From contig NZ_AUJY01000002.1 in NCBI RefSeq assembly GCF_000424465.1, positions 124,001 to 188,000 on the forward strand: a stretch of DNA of 64,000 bases, in the 5' to 3' direction. The notes below the pieces were generated by a model. It had not been told where the DNA came from, made no database searches, and saw only the letters and a program-made list of their open reading frames with translations. Shown here one piece after another: positions 17,283 to 27,230 of this stretch. Positions within the stretch are counted from its first letter, which is position 1; the number at the start of each line of letters is the position of its first letter. The position numbers and the translations under genes are program-made. This DNA comes from Butyrivibrio hungatei NK4A153. GTDB lineage: Bacteria > Bacillota > Clostridia > Lachnospirales > Lachnospiraceae.

Positions 17283-18566
17283 ATGAGTAATTACAGATTT
17301 GAAACATTACAGTTACACGTTGGACAGGAACAGCCTGATCCCGCTACAGACGCAAGAGCGGTTCCGATTTATCAGACTACATCATATGTATTTAGAAACA
17401 GCCAGCACGCTGCTGACAGATTTGGACTTGCTGATGCAGGTAACATCTACGGAAGACTTACAAATTCCACACAGGATGTATTTGAAAAAAGAATCGCAGC
17501 TTTGGAAGGCGGAAGCGCAGCACTTGCAGTTGCATCCGGCGCAGCAGCAATAACATATACAATCCAGGCACTTGCAGCTAACGGAGGACACATCGTAGCA
17601 CAGAAGACAATCTATGGTGGAAGTTACAACCTCCTTGCACATACACTTCCTCAGTACGGAGTAAGAACAACATTTGTTGACGCACATAACCTTGCAGAGA
17701 TCGAGGGTGCGATCGAGGAAGATACAAGAGCAATCTACCTTGAGACACTTGGAAATCCCAACAGTGATATTCCTGATATCGACGCAGTTGCAGAGATAGC
17801 ACACAAGCACGGACTTCCTCTTGTTATCGACAATACATTCGGAACACCTTACCTTATCAGACCTATCGAGCACGGTGCTGACATTGTTGTACATTCAGCA
17901 ACAAAGTTCATCGGTGGTCACGGAACAACTCTTGGCGGTGTGATCGTTGAGTCAGGTAAGTTCGATTGGAAAAAGAGCGGCAAGTATCCTAACATCGCAG
18001 CTCCCAATCCCAGCTACCACGGCGTATCATTCTATGATGCCGTAGGACCTGCTGCATTCGTTACATTTATAAGAGCTATCCTTCTCAGAGATACAGGAGC
18101 AACAATTTCTCCGTTCAACGCATTCCTGCTTCTTCAGGGACTTGAGACACTTTCACTTCGTCTCGAGAGACATGCGGAGAACACCAAAAAGGTAGTTGAG
18201 TTCCTTTCAAAGCATCCTCAGGTTGAGAAGGTTAACCATCCTTCACTTGCAGATCATCCCAATCACGCTCTCTATGAGAAGTACTTCCCCAATGGCGGAG
18301 CTTCAATCTTCACATTTGAGATCAAGGGCGGAAAAGAGGCTGCTTGGAAGTTTATCGATAACCTTGAGATTTTCTCACTTCTTGCAAACGTTGCCGATGT
18401 AAAGAGCCTTGTTATCCATCCCGCAACAACAACTCATTCTCAGCTTAACGATGATGAGCTCAAGGATCAGGGAATCTCACAGAGCACAATCAGACTCTCA
18501 ATAGGTACAGAGCATATCGATGATATCATCGAGGACCTTGAGAAAGGATTTGCTGCTGCAAAGTAA
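17283..18566 (+). CDS. metY: O-acetylhomoserine sulfhydrylase
   Basis: A 427-residue cytosolic PLP enzyme that makes homocysteine from O-acetylhomoserine and sulfide. The PLP lysine is K208 in VVHSATKFIGGHG; YQTTSYVFR, TNSTQDVFEKRIAALEGG and DNTFGTPYL are family landmarks. Length is normal for MetY; the tail SQSTIRLSIGTEHIDDI is canonical. It stands behind its own promoter and palindrome, divergent from the Rrf2 regulator, and is followed by the LysR and metE-metF genes, forming a sulfur amino acid region. A second paralogue is at 37532. Confidence 0.93.
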   Translation: MSNYRFETLQLHVGQEQPDPATDARAVPIYQTTSYVFRNSQHAADRFGLADAGNIYGRLTNSTQDVFEKRIAALEGGSAALAVASGAAAITYTIQALAANGGHIVAQKTIYGGSYNLLAHTLPQYGVRTTFVDAHNLAEIEGAIEEDTRAIYLETLGNPNSDIPDIDAVAEIAHKHGLPLVIDNTFGTPYLIRPIEHGADIVVHSATKFIGGHGTTLGGVIVESGKFDWKKSGKYPNIAAPNPSYHGVSFYDAVGPAAFVTFIRAILLRDTGATISPFNAFLLLQGLETLSLRLERHAENTKKVVEFLSKHPQVEKVNHPSLADHPNHALYEKYFPNGGASIFTFEIKGGKEAAWKFIDNLEIFSLLANVADVKSLVIHPATTTHSQLNDDELKDQGISQSTIRLSIGTEHIDDIIEDLEKGFAAAK

Positions 18567-18684
18567 TATAGAACACGCGCGAAATTTGCGGCACGAAGTG
18601 CCTTCCTATGCAAATTTCTGTGCATACGAAGCTTCTTCATAACAAACTTAATAAATATATAGTGCCCATTCGCACAGATAAAAC

Positions 18685-18727
18685 AAGTGATAACAAGAGC
18701 TCATTTGCCCAAGTTATCACTTATTTT
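18685..18727. terminator. Bidirectional terminator between metY and the LysR gene
   Basis: AAGTGATAAC (18685-18694) pairs with GTTATCACTT (18713-18722), followed by ATTTTTGTG on the plus side and preceded by TAAAAC, which gives a T-rich tail for minus-strand transcripts. It lies between two convergent genes. Confidence 0.7.
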
Positions 18728-18740
18728 TGTGTCATGTTTT

Positions 18741-19646
18741 TTATTTCTTTTTCACAAGTTTCTTTATTATCTCGATATAGCTCTGAGTCAGCGGCGATAC
18801 CCCCACAGAATTTTTGAGGATATATCCGACTTCCATGTAATCATCAACTTTAAGCGGGCGCGCGACTATATTTGCTCCGTTCAGATTTTCATTGATCACA
18901 CCGCTACAGATTGTGTAGCCGTTTAGCCCTATCAGCAGGTTAAAAAGAGTCGCTCTGTCGCAGACAACAAGATCTTTGTCGGAGTCCTGAGTACTGAGTA
19001 TCTCTTCTGAGAAGTAAAAAGAGTTGTGCGTTCCCTGCTCGTAAGATAGCCTTGGGTAAGGTTTTAAATCATCAAGCGTAAGACTTTTTTTCTTGGCAAG
19101 AGGAGAGTTCTTTCCGATGAACACATGAGGCTTTGCCTTGAATAACGGAGTAAAAGACAAGTCATTATCGCGAAGCTCCTTTTTTATGACCGTCTCGTTA
19201 AATTTATTCATATACAACACGCCAATCTCGCTTCTAAGGCGCGCGACGTCCTCGATGATGTCGTAGGTCTGGGTTTCCCTCATGTGAAACTCATACTTTT
19301 CACCGCCGTGTTTTTTTAACAGCTCGACAAATGCTTCAACGACAAAAGAGTAGTGCTGGGAAGAGATGTAGAACTTTGTCTTTCCGACAGGCTTTCCCGT
19401 GTATCGTTCTTCGATAAGATTTGCCTGTTCAAGGAGCTGGCGTGCATAGCCAAGAAACTCGGTTCCTTCGGTGGTTATACTGATTCCCCTCTTTGTTCTG
19501 TTGAAGATTGTTATTTTATATTCTTTTTCAATTTCCTGAATAGCGCTGGTAAGACTTGGCTGGGCGATAAAGAGCTTTTTGGCAGCTTCTGTGATGTTGC
19601 CTGTTTCAGCCACGGTTACCACGTAATTTAATTGTTTTAGTGTCAT
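18741..19646 (-). CDS. LysR family transcriptional regulator, probable metE activator
   Basis: A 301-residue LysR-type regulator: helix-turn-helix in residues 1-60 (MTLKQLNYVVTVAETGNITEAAKKL, reported here in parts: TLKQLNYVV and AAKKLFIAQPSL), then a two-lobed effector domain. It is transcribed divergently from metE-metF, the classic arrangement of MetR, which activates metE and senses homocysteine. By analogy this protein should control methionine synthesis, but the effector is inferred. Length is normal. Confidence 0.85.
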   Translation of the reverse strand: MTLKQLNYVVTVAETGNITEAAKKLFIAQPSLTSAIQEIEKEYKITIFNRTKRGISITTEGTEFLGYARQLLEQANLIEERYTGKPVGKTKFYISSQHYSFVVEAFVELLKKHGGEKYEFHMRETQTYDIIEDVARLRSEIGVLYMNKFNETVIKKELRDNDLSFTPLFKAKPHVFIGKNSPLAKKKSLTLDDLKPYPRLSYEQGTHNSFYFSEEILSTQDSDKDLVVCDRATLFNLLIGLNGYTICSGVINENLNGANIVARPLKVDDYMEVGYILKNSVGVSPLTQSYIEIIKKLVKKK

Positions 19647-19660
19647 GAAGTAAGTATATC

Positions 19661-19714
19661 ATCTATTATAGGTTAAATCTATGATATAAGGTATAAAAAA
19701 CATATTTTACCTAT
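19661..19714 (+). promoter_or_regulatory. Operator candidates between the LysR gene and metE
   Basis: CTATTATAG (19664-19672) is a 4+1+4 palindrome, and ATAGGT (19668-19673) pairs with ACCTAT (19709-19714). The ATAGGT half-site is shared with the palindrome at the metY promoter, so a common regulator for metY and metE is possible; a LysR site of the T-N11-A type could also lie here. No clean -35/-10 pair was found. Confidence 0.35.
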
Positions 19715-19838
19715 GGATAAAAACTGGTTATACTTCTATTTACCACAGTGAAACAGGCGCAGTGTGCCGAAGAACAAGAGATAAAGAACAATGCTTATTG
19801 GCGTTGCATAAATACACATTTATAAGAGAGGAAAGCGT

Positions 19839-22118
19839 ATGAGAACAGCGGTTATCGGATACCCAAGAGTGGGAAAAGACAGAGAACTTAAATTTGCATC
19901 TGAGAAATACTTTAAGAATGAAATAGACGAAAAAGAGCTCAAAACTACAGCACTAAAATTAAGAAAAGAGAACTTGGAGCTTCAGAAAGCAAGCGGAATA
20001 GATTTTATTTCTGTAAACGATTTTTCTTTTTATGACAATATGCTTGATGTTGCTGTGCTTTTCAATATCATACCGGACAGATACAGAGAGCTCGGACTTT
20101 CTGATATAGATACTTTTTTTGCCATGGCCAGGGGCTATCAGGGAGAAAAGGGAAACGTCAAAGCATTTGCAATGAAGAAGTGGTTTAACACAAACTATCA
20201 CTACCTTGTTCCTGAGATTGACGACAACACGCAGATCAAGCTCGTCGGAACAAAGCCTTTTGACGAGTTCAAGGAGGCATCTGAGTATGCAGATAATCTT
20301 AAGGTCAGCATTATCGGACCTTTTACATTTTTGAAGCTTGCAAGATTTACAGGAAAAAAGAACATTTCAGATTTTGAGCAGGTTCTTGCAAAAGAGTATG
20401 TGACATATCTTTCAAAGCTTGGAGAGATCGGCGCAAAGTGGGCTGAGTTTGACGAGCCTTATCTTGTGAGAGATCTTTCGCTTGATGACATTAAGCTTTT
20501 CGAGAGACTGTATCGTAGTATTCTTGCCGGAAAGGGAAACACCAAGGTTCTTCTTCAGACATACTTCGGAGATGTGCGAGATATTTACAACTTACTTACA
20601 CAGCTTGATTTTGATGCGGTTGGTCTGGATTTCATTGAGGGGAAAGAATCTCTTGAGCTTGTCAAAAAGAACGGCTTCCCTGCAGATAAGCTCCTTTTTG
20701 CGGGAGTGGTTAACGGCAAAAATATCTGGAAGAATAATTACGGTAAGTCTCTTGAAATAATAAGAAAGCTTCAAGGTGTTACAGGTGCGGACAACATTGT
20801 TGTAAATACATCCTGTTCGCTTCTTCATGTGCCGTACACACTTGAGAGTGAGCACAAGATTTCCGATGAGTACAAGAAGCATTTCGCGTTCGCAAAAGAG
20901 AAATTGTCAGAGCTTAAGGATATAGCGGAGCTTGCGGATGAGAAGGATGTAAAGAAGGTATCAGCCTCTGTAAAGTTTGCGGCAAACGCAGAGCTTTTTA
21001 AGAACAGAGTTGATAGCGTAGATGAGGCGGTAAGAGAGAGAGTTTCAAATATAAAAGAGAGCGACTACGAGAGAAGTCCTGAGTTTAATGAGAGAGAAAA
21101 GATTCAAAAAGATAAATTGGGACTCCCTCTTTTCCCCACAACTACAATAGGTTCGTTCCCTCAGACTACGGATGTAAGAAGGAACAGACAGGACTACAGA
21201 AAAGGAAATATCAGCAAAGAACAGTATGTTGCCTTTAACAAAGAGAAGATTAAAAAGTGCATAGAGTTTCAGGAGGAGATAGGGCTCGACGTACTTGTTC
21301 ACGGTGAATACGAAAGAAATGACATGGTCGAGTATTTTGGAGAACACCTCTCGGGATATGTGTTCACTGAGAAGGCGTGGGTTCAGTCCTACGGTACAAG
21401 ATGCGTTAAGCCTCCGATCATCTGGGGCGACGTATCAAGAAAGAGCCCTATTACCGTAGAATGGTCAAAATACGCAAAGAGCTGCTCAAATAAGCCTATG
21501 AAGGGAATGCTCACAGGACCTGTTACTATCCTTAACTGGTCTTTCCCGAGAGAAGACATTTCCATTAAGGAGAGCATTTTGCAGCTTGCGCTTGCGATAA
21601 GAGATGAGGTTCTTGACCTTGAAAAGGCGGGAATTGAGATCATCCAGATCGATGAGGCGGCGCTCAGGGAAAAGCTCCCTCTTAGAAAGTCAGACTGGTA
21701 CAGCGAGTATCTTGATTTTGCGATTCCCGCATTCAGACTTGTGCACAGCGGGGTAAAGCCGGAAACACAGATTCACACTCATATGTGCTACAGCGAGTTT
21801 ACGGATATCATTCCTGTGATCGATGCTATGGATGCGGACGTTATTACTTTTGAGGCTTCAAGATCCGATCTTCAGATTCTTGATTCGTTAAAGGCAAATA
21901 ACTTCAAGACGGAAGTAGGTCCCGGTGTCTATGACATTCACAGTCCCCGTGTTCCTTCCGTTCAGGAGATTGTGGATGCACTTGGTAAGATGCGTGGCAG
22001 GATCGATGACAGCAAGCTCTGGGTAAATCCCGACTGCGGACTTAAGACAAGGGGAATTCCCGAGACCAAAGAGAGCCTTATAAATCTTGTTAAGGCAGCA
22101 AAGACAGTGAGAGGATAA
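19839..22118 (+). CDS. metE: Cobalamin-independent methionine synthase
   Basis: A 759-residue zinc enzyme transferring a methyl group from 5-methyltetrahydropteroyltriglutamate to homocysteine. It has the two-barrel MetE architecture: the N-terminal [14 protein letters not shown] and the C-terminal catalytic barrel from about residue 430 ([13 protein letters not shown]). Zinc ligands are visible in [11 protein letters not shown] and in NPDCGLKTR near the end. The start has AGAGAGGAAAG before the ATG. metF follows after eight bases, so methyl donor supply and methionine synthesis are co-expressed, and a LysR gene faces away upstream. Confidence 0.95.
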   Translation: MRTAVIGYPRVGKDRELKFASEKYFKNEIDEKELKTTALKLRKENLELQKASGIDFISVNDFSFYDNMLDVAVLFNIIPDRYRELGLSDIDTFFAMARGYQGEKGNVKAFAMKKWFNTNYHYLVPEIDDNTQIKLVGTKPFDEFKEASEYADNLKVSIIGPFTFLKLARFTGKKNISDFEQVLAKEYVTYLSKLGEIGAKWAEFDEPYLVRDLSLDDIKLFERLYRSILAGKGNTKVLLQTYFGDVRDIYNLLTQLDFDAVGLDFIEGKESLELVKKNGFPADKLLFAGVVNGKNIWKNNYGKSLEIIRKLQGVTGADNIVVNTSCSLLHVPYTLESEHKISDEYKKHFAFAKEKLSELKDIAELADEKDVKKVSASVKFAANAELFKNRVDSVDEAVRERVSNIKESDYERSPEFNEREKIQKDKLGLPLFPTTTIGSFPQTTDVRRNRQDYRKGNISKEQYVAFNKEKIKKCIEFQEEIGLDVLVHGEYERNDMVEYFGEHLSGYVFTEKAWVQSYGTRCVKPPIIWGDVSRKSPITVEWSKYAKSCSNKPMKGMLTGPVTILNWSFPREDISIKESILQLALAIRDEVLDLEKAGIEIIQIDEAALREKLPLRKSDWYSEYLDFAIPAFRLVHSGVKPETQIHTHMCYSEFTDIIPVIDAMDADVITFEASRSDLQILDSLKANNFKTEVGPGVYDIHSPRVPSVQEIVDALGKMRGRIDDSKLWVNPDCGLKTRGIPETKESLINLVKAAKTVRG

Positions 22119-22126
22119 GTAAGAAG

Positions 22127-22987
22127 TTGAAAGTATCGGATTTATATAAAGAAGGCAGAAAAACTCTTTCATTTGAGATTTTTCCTCCGAAAAAAGATAA
22201 GGTGCTTGAGGCGATAGATGAGACACTTGATGTTCTCTGTGAACTTAAACCGGATTTTATAAGCGTGACTTTCGGAGCGGGCGGAAGCGTAGGTTCAAAC
22301 AATACGATTGAGATTGCAAAGAAGATAAAGCATAAATATGGCGTTGAACCTGTGGTTCATTTAACGAGTCTTCACTATGACAAGAATGAGATTGATGAGT
22401 TTGCGGCGGCTCTTAAGAATGAAGGGATTGAAAACATCCTTGCACTTAGAGGCGACAGAAATGCGAATATTCCAGAGAAAGATGATTTTCATTATGCTTC
22501 GGATGTAATTTCATATATGAAGGATAAGTATGATTTTTGTGTACTCGGCGCATGCTATCCCGAAATGCATCCGGAGACTGCAACTGAAGAGGATGAGCTT
22601 AAGAATCTCAAGACTAAGGTGGACAGCGGAGCGGAGGTGCTTCTTTCGCAGCTCTTTTTCGACAATGACAAGTTCATGAACTTCAGGGAAAAGAGTAAGG
22701 CTAAGGGCATAGAGGTTCCGATGATCCCGGGAGTTATGCCTGTTATCAACGCCGCACAGATAAAGAGAATGCTCACGATGTGCAACGCTACTTTCCCCGA
22801 GAGATTTAAGAAGATCACGGAAAGGTACGAGAACAACAAGGAAGCTCTTTTTGATGCGGGAATGTCATATGCGCTCAGTCAGATCATAGACCTTCTTGTG
22901 AGTGACATCGACGGAATACATCTGTATACGATGAACAATCCCGTAGTGGCAAGGAGAATCTGCGAAGGTATTAAGAATATAGTATGA
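22127..22987 (+). CDS. metF: 5,10-methylenetetrahydrofolate reductase
   Basis: A 286-residue FAD enzyme making 5-methyltetrahydrofolate, the methyl donor used by MetE. Landmarks are LSFEIFPPKKD near the N-terminus, DFISVTFGAGGS, HLTSLHYDKNE, NILALRGDRN and LSQLFFDN. The start is TTG at 22127, with a GAGAGGA ribosome site that overlaps the end of metE, so translation is probably coupled. Terminator at 23025 ends the operon. Confidence 0.94.
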   Translation: MKVSDLYKEGRKTLSFEIFPPKKDKVLEAIDETLDVLCELKPDFISVTFGAGGSVGSNNTIEIAKKIKHKYGVEPVVHLTSLHYDKNEIDEFAAALKNEGIENILALRGDRNANIPEKDDFHYASDVISYMKDKYDFCVLGACYPEMHPETATEEDELKNLKTKVDSGAEVLLSQLFFDNDKFMNFREKSKAKGIEVPMIPGVMPVINAAQIKRMLTMCNATFPERFKKITERYENNKEALFDAGMSYALSQIIDLLVSDIDGIHLYTMNNPVVARRICEGIKNIV

Positions 22988-23024
22988 TGCAGGCGCCAAT
23001 AAACAATTAGTGAATTAAAAAAAT

Positions 23025-23068
23025 AGTTCGGATAGCAGATATAGAGTCGCTGTCCGAACTTTTGTTTA
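23025..23068 (+). terminator. Terminator of metE-metF
   Basis: AGTTCGGATAGC (23025-23036) pairs with GCTGTCCGAACT (23049-23060) with one G-T pair, followed by TTTGTTTATT, 38 bases after the metF stop. Confidence 0.8.
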
Positions 23069-23170
23069 TTGGATTGCGAAAAATCTAAGTTGTATTATAA
23101 TATGATTGCATTCGGGTAAAAATATGGCCGATGTAATCAGGTTTTTTATAACAGAAATGAGGGATGAAAA

Positions 23171-24355
23171 GTGGACAGTTTAGAAATTTTGCGTAATCTT
23201 GCGATCATAGTTATTGCGGCTAAGTTTTGCGGACTTGGAGCAAGGAAACTCAAGGCGCCTCAGGTGGCGGGAGAGATTATTGCGGGCCTTATCATAGGAC
23301 CTACAATACTTAATATCGTATCTGAGAGTGATTTCTTTTCACAGATGGCGGAAATCGGCGTTATTCTTCTTATGTTCAGTGCCGGACTTGAGACTAATAT
23401 CGATAATCTCAAAAAGTCAGGTATAAAAGCTACAATACTTGCGTGCGCGGGAGTTGGAATTCCGCTTGCTTTCGGAACTGTTCTTTATATGTGCTTCTAC
23501 GGATTTGCGGCTCCGGGAAGTGTCGAGTTTATGAGAGCTCTTTTCATCGGAACAATTCTTACGGCAACTTCTGTAAGTATAACCGTTCAGGCACTCAGAG
23601 AGCTTGGAAAGATCTCAACTGAGGTAGGAACTACAATAATGAGTGCTGCGATAATAGATGACGTTATCGGTATCGTTGTGCTTACAGCCGTTATCGGTAT
23701 GAAAGATCCAAGTGCAAATATCGGAATGGTGTGCGTTAAGACTGTTCTTTTCTTTGCGTTCTCTTTGGTTGTGGGAATTATTATCTTTAAGATAATGCAG
23801 AAGCTTGATACAAAGTGGCGTCATACAAGACGTATTCCCATTATGGGACTTGCGCTCGCTCTTGTATTTTCCTATATTGCGGATAAGTATTTTGGAGTTG
23901 CGGACATCACAGGTGCATTTGTTGCGGGAATTATCTTAAGCTCGCTTGATGATTCCGAGTATATCGACAGAAAAATGGATATAAACTCATATATGATATT
24001 CGGACCTGTTTTCTTTGCAAGTGTAGGACTTCAGACTAATTTAAGATCCGTTGATACAACGGTTATTGTATTTTCTCTTGCATTTGTTATAGTCGGCCTT
24101 CTCGGTAAGATAGTGGGTTGCGGACTTATGGCCAAAGTCCTTGGATATAACGGCTCCGACAGTCTTAAGATCGGTGTCGGAATGATGACAAGAGGAGAGG
24201 TTGCGCTTATCGTTGCGCAAAGAGGACTTAAGGCGGGGATCATCGACAGCAGGTATTTTACTGCGGTAATCCTGCTTATCGTTATCAGTTCTATATTGAC
24301 GCCTGTTATTTTGAAAGCAATCTATGCTCATGATGACAAGAAGGCAGCAGCGTAA
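23171..24355 (+). CDS. Cation:proton antiporter, CPA2/KefB type without RCK domain
   Basis: A 394-residue membrane protein with about twelve hydrophobic segments, of the Na+/H+ exchanger superfamily. Signatures are APQVAGEIIAGLIIGPTIL in TM2, GVILLMFSAGLETN, the IIDDVIGIVVL pair of acidic residues in the ion path, and GMMTRGEVALIVAQRGL near the end. It stops after the membrane domain, so there is no RCK (nucleotide-binding) regulatory domain as in KefB/C. The start is GTG with GAGGGATG ahead. It likely exchanges Na+ or K+ for protons; which ion is unknown. It is monocistronic. Confidence 0.9.
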   Translation: MDSLEILRNLAIIVIAAKFCGLGARKLKAPQVAGEIIAGLIIGPTILNIVSESDFFSQMAEIGVILLMFSAGLETNIDNLKKSGIKATILACAGVGIPLAFGTVLYMCFYGFAAPGSVEFMRALFIGTILTATSVSITVQALRELGKISTEVGTTIMSAAIIDDVIGIVVLTAVIGMKDPSANIGMVCVKTVLFFAFSLVVGIIIFKIMQKLDTKWRHTRRIPIMGLALALVFSYIADKYFGVADITGAFVAGIILSSLDDSEYIDRKMDINSYMIFGPVFFASVGLQTNLRSVDTTVIVFSLAFVIVGLLGKIVGCGLMAKVLGYNGSDSLKIGVGMMTRGEVALIVAQRGLKAGIIDSRYFTAVILLIVISSILTPVILKAIYAHDDKKAAA

Positions 24356-24484
24356 AAAAGTTTTCAGATATTTTTTGATATATATAATATATCGCTGATG
24401 ATTGAATTAAATAATATGTGTAATTGAATAAACAGTATAGTGAATTCAGAAAGATTGAACTTACTGTGAACAATGTTTGAACTT

Positions 24485-24525
24485 GTGCACGTCCCTCTTT
24501 TAAGGACGTGCACTTTAGTTTATAA
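24485..24525 (+). terminator. Strong stem-loop before the Cys-rich mini-protein
   Basis: GTGCACGTCC (24485-24494) pairs with GGACGTGCAC (24504-24513) across nine bases, followed by TTTAGTTTA. It lies 130 bases after the antiporter and 88 bases before the next start codon. Confidence 0.65.
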
Positions 24526-24601
24526 TAACTTTATAGCAAATTTATTTTTACAAAATAGTAGTAATATTTTTTTTATTTTTTTTCTTGGGAAGTATAGGAT
24601 T

Positions 24602-24847
24602 ATGGCACATAATGTAAAGAGGATATGTCTGAATTGCGGAAGGACATTTGTGGCACGTAACGGTAATTGGGCTTTTTGCTCGGTCGGTTGTAAGAGACTA
24701 TATAACAATCACATTAGTTTCAGATGCAAAGAATGTAGGAATGCTTCATGCAAAGTACGAAACAATTCACTTGTAAATTCGCCGCCGGACTGCGAATATT
24801 TGAACAATCCGGAAAGGCTTGATACTGTAAGATCGGCACCCTGGTAA
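24602..24847 (+). CDS. Cys-rich zinc-ribbon mini-protein, paralogue of the one at 48192
   Basis: An 81-residue protein with cysteine pairs ICLNC, FCSVGC, RCKEC and later single cysteines. It shares CGRTF, ARN, FC, the CK pair, H, F.C..CRNA, C.VRNN with the 71-residue protein at 48192. Two or more treble-clef or ribbon zinc sites are likely. I do not recognise the family. The ATG at 24602 is chosen because homology to the paralogue begins there (MAHN versus MSHN); the longer frame to 24473 would add unrelated residues and run through the hairpin. Its terminator overlaps its stop codon. Confidence 0.7.
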   Translation: MAHNVKRICLNCGRTFVARNGNWAFCSVGCKRLYNNHISFRCKECRNASCKVRNNSLVNSPPDCEYLNNPERLDTVRSAPW

Positions 24848-24864
24848 AACGGGGTGCTTTTTTG
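24836..24864 (+). terminator. Terminator overlapping the 3' end of the mini-protein gene
   Basis: GCACCC (24836-24841) pairs with GGGTGC (24852-24857), followed by seven T residues. The stop codon TAA lies in the loop. Confidence 0.8.
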
Positions 24865-24923
24865 TTCTTTTCTGTATCTTATGATATACTTTCGCCTATA
24901 TTATTAGTTCGGAGGAAAGACAA

Positions 24924-25589
24924 ATGGCATGTTCTTACAACGTGATATTTGATATGGACGGAGTTATATTTGATTCCGAGAGAGCCTGCCTTTCATGCTG
25001 GTATGAGCTTGGGGAAAGATTCGGGCTCGGAGATGTGGAGCCTGTCTTTAAGAGGTGCATAGGTACCAATAACGCACAGACACACGATATTGTTGAGAAT
25101 GCATATGCGGACAAGTTAGGAGCGGGCATAGCGGATAAGCTGCTTGCGGAGAGCTCAAAACTGTTCCATGAGAAATTCGACGGTGGAAGGCTTCCCGTTA
25201 AGAATGGAGTAAAAGAGATACTGGAATATCTTAAAGATAAAGGCGTTAAGGTAGGTGTTGCTTCATCCACAAGGAAAGCGCTTGTCATAAGCGAACTTAC
25301 AGATGCGGGATTCATAGGCTATTTCGATATGGTTGTCGGAGGAGATGCCGTAAAGATAAGTAAACCTAATCCTGAGATATATACAATCGCATGCAGAGAA
25401 CTCGGAGTGAATCCAAGTGAGACCTTTGCGATAGAAGATTCCTATAACGGGATAAGAGCAGCAGAGGCAGCAGGAATGCGCCCCATAATGGTACCGGATA
25501 TAATTGGCCCCGATGATGAGATGCGTGATCTTTCGGAAGTGGTATGTGATGACCTTAGCGCGGTTGTCCGTTTTTTTGAAAAGTTATAA
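24924..25589 (+). CDS. HAD superfamily phosphatase, beta-phosphoglucomutase-like
   Basis: A 221-residue haloacid dehalogenase-type hydrolase. Motif I is FDMDGVIFDSE with nucleophile D10 and acid/base D12, motif II is ASSTRK near residue 113, and motif III/IV is KPNPEIY followed by FAIEDSYNGIRAA. A four-helix cap follows motif I, as in phosphatases acting on sugar phosphates and phosphoglycolate. The substrate is not readable; a bona fide beta-phosphoglucomutase is at 35826. Single gene with its own ribosome site. Confidence 0.88.
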   Translation: MACSYNVIFDMDGVIFDSERACLSCWYELGERFGLGDVEPVFKRCIGTNNAQTHDIVENAYADKLGAGIADKLLAESSKLFHEKFDGGRLPVKNGVKEILEYLKDKGVKVGVASSTRKALVISELTDAGFIGYFDMVVGGDAVKISKPNPEIYTIACRELGVNPSETFAIEDSYNGIRAAEAAGMRPIMVPDIIGPDDEMRDLSEVVCDDLSAVVRFFEKL

Positions 25590-25608
25590 TGTAAGAGGAG
25601 TTTGAATT

Positions 25609-26559
25609 ATGAAGAAAAAATTATTATTAATCACAATGGCAATTTCAATTGTAATGACAGCATGTGGCTCTGAAAATTTAGAAACTACAGACAATGCTGA
25701 TTCAAATAGTATAGAAATCACTGATGATGATGGTTCTGATGCTGACATGGAATTATCGGAGGATGCTGTTGCAGATGGCTCCGAGGATATTACGGGTGAT
25801 GGTGATGATGAAAATGCAAACGAAAGCACTATAGGTGATCTTTCGAGTGAGATTAAGGCAAAAGTAGAAGGTATTCAAGCTTCAGGTTGTACGCTTCAGG
25901 AGGAGTTAGAACAAGTTGAGTCACTTGAAGCTGCATATACAGATATTGCGGCTGAAACGCAGATGGAGATGAACATGGTGGCTTCTTATGGTACTGAGGT
26001 TTGGGATGCTGAGCTTAATGGTCTTTGGAAGAGAATGAGCAATGAACTTGATGCCACAACAAAAGAAAAGGTACTGAAAGAACAACGTGAATGGAATGAG
26101 ATAAAAGAAAAGGCAGCTAAGGGAATGACTACAATGTATGAAGGCGGATCGATTCAGCCGATGATTTACGCACAAGAACTTGCAAATATTAACAAAAACA
26201 GATGCTACGTGTTAGCATCCATTTATGCAAAGAAATTAGGTCAGAGCGTTAAGATCCCTGCTCGTAAAGAATATGGGGCTTATATAGACAATCAGGGTAC
26301 AGGTGATGCTTACAGTGAGCTTTATATTTACGAAGGACAGGAGTCCGGTTCAGCATTTGCCGATATTGGAATTTACAAACTTACAACTTTTCACGGTGAT
26401 GTTACTAAAACTTCGGATGGTTATGATTTTGAAGATCAAGAAGGTCGCGTGAAAGGTAAGATTACATATAGCAATGAGGGAGCATGTTTCGAAGTGACAG
26501 AAAGTGCAGACGGTCCTGCAAATGTTGGGGATAAATATGAATTCCCTTGGGCATTTTAA
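25609..26559 (+). CDS. Lipoprotein with DUF1311/LprI-like domain
   Basis: A 316-residue lipoprotein: signal peptide with lipobox VMTAC (Cys19), an acidic Asp/Glu/Ser-rich linker to about residue 75, then an LprI-like helical region at about 110-205 that includes VWDAELNGLWKRM and KVLKEQREWNEIK, the pattern of DUF1311 proteins (some of which inhibit lysozyme). The last 110 residues are a beta-rich unknown segment. It is only 20 bases after the HAD gene stop. Function unknown beyond likely surface exposure. Confidence 0.75.
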   Translation: MKKKLLLITMAISIVMTACGSENLETTDNADSNSIEITDDDGSDADMELSEDAVADGSEDITGDGDDENANESTIGDLSSEIKAKVEGIQASGCTLQEELEQVESLEAAYTDIAAETQMEMNMVASYGTEVWDAELNGLWKRMSNELDATTKEKVLKEQREWNEIKEKAAKGMTTMYEGGSIQPMIYAQELANINKNRCYVLASIYAKKLGQSVKIPARKEYGAYIDNQGTGDAYSELYIYEGQESGSAFADIGIYKLTTFHGDVTKTSDGYDFEDQEGRVKGKITYSNEGACFEVTESADGPANVGDKYEFPWAF

Positions 26560-26634
26560 AATGATGAGTTGGAAGAGGAAGAATCTGCTGAATGAGATGC
26601 AGCAAAATAAATACTAAGAAAAGAGTTTGTTGTA

Positions 26635-27201
26635 ATGAGTAAAAAGAATTTAATGGTAATATTCCCGGGAATGGGTTACAACTCATCAAGGCCTATTCTC
26701 TACTATACGAGGAAACTGGCGCAAAAGTACGGTTATGAGATACGCGAAGTAAGTTTTGAACTTCCCGAGAAAGCATCTGCTGTAAAGGGAAATCCGGAAA
26801 AGATGCTTGAGGCGTTTAACATCGCTCTTTCACAGGCAAAAGAGCAGCTTAAGGATATTGAATATTCTGCATATGACAGAATTATTTTTGCGGGAAAGAG
26901 TATCGGAACAGCGATAGCGGCCGAGTATGACAGGCAGGAGAATGTGAATGCCGAGCATATTGTCTTTACACCGGTGGCACAGACCTTTAAATATCTTAGA
27001 AAAGAATGCGGAGTTGTTGTTCACGGAACGAGCGATCCGTGGTGCGATACGCCATTTGCAGATGAGAAGTGCAAAGAACTTGGTATTGATTGCATAAAAA
27101 TTGCCAACGCCAATCATTCACTTGAAACTGATTCAGTGCAGACTGACATTGGCAATTTAGCATGTATAATGAAAAACGTGGAGGATTTCATAAACACTTA
27201 A
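26635..27201 (+). CDS. Small alpha/beta hydrolase
   Basis: A 188-residue alpha/beta hydrolase without a lid domain. The nucleophile is S89 in FAGKSIGTAIAAE, a GxSxG motif in the form GKSIG. An acidic residue in GTSDPWCD and a histidine in NANHSLE complete the likely triad in the right order. Length is short but similar to compact bacterial hydrolases. The substrate is unknown. It lies between a lipoprotein gene and a convergent small gene. Confidence 0.75.
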   Translation: MSKKNLMVIFPGMGYNSSRPILYYTRKLAQKYGYEIREVSFELPEKASAVKGNPEKMLEAFNIALSQAKEQLKDIEYSAYDRIIFAGKSIGTAIAAEYDRQENVNAEHIVFTPVAQTFKYLRKECGVVVHGTSDPWCDTPFADEKCKELGIDCIKIANANHSLETDSVQTDIGNLACIMKNVEDFINT

Positions 27202-27230
27202 TTAGATAGATTTTTTCAAAATAGGTTTTT

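Noticed and set aside
17108-19838. SAM riboswitch or T-box upstream of metY or metE
   Set aside because: Gaps are short and contain no S-box, T-box or SAM-II like conserved elements; protein operators explain the palindromes.
24473-24601. N-terminal extension of the Cys-rich mini-protein
   Set aside because: Runs through a strong hairpin and adds hydrophobic residues not shared with the paralogue at 48192.
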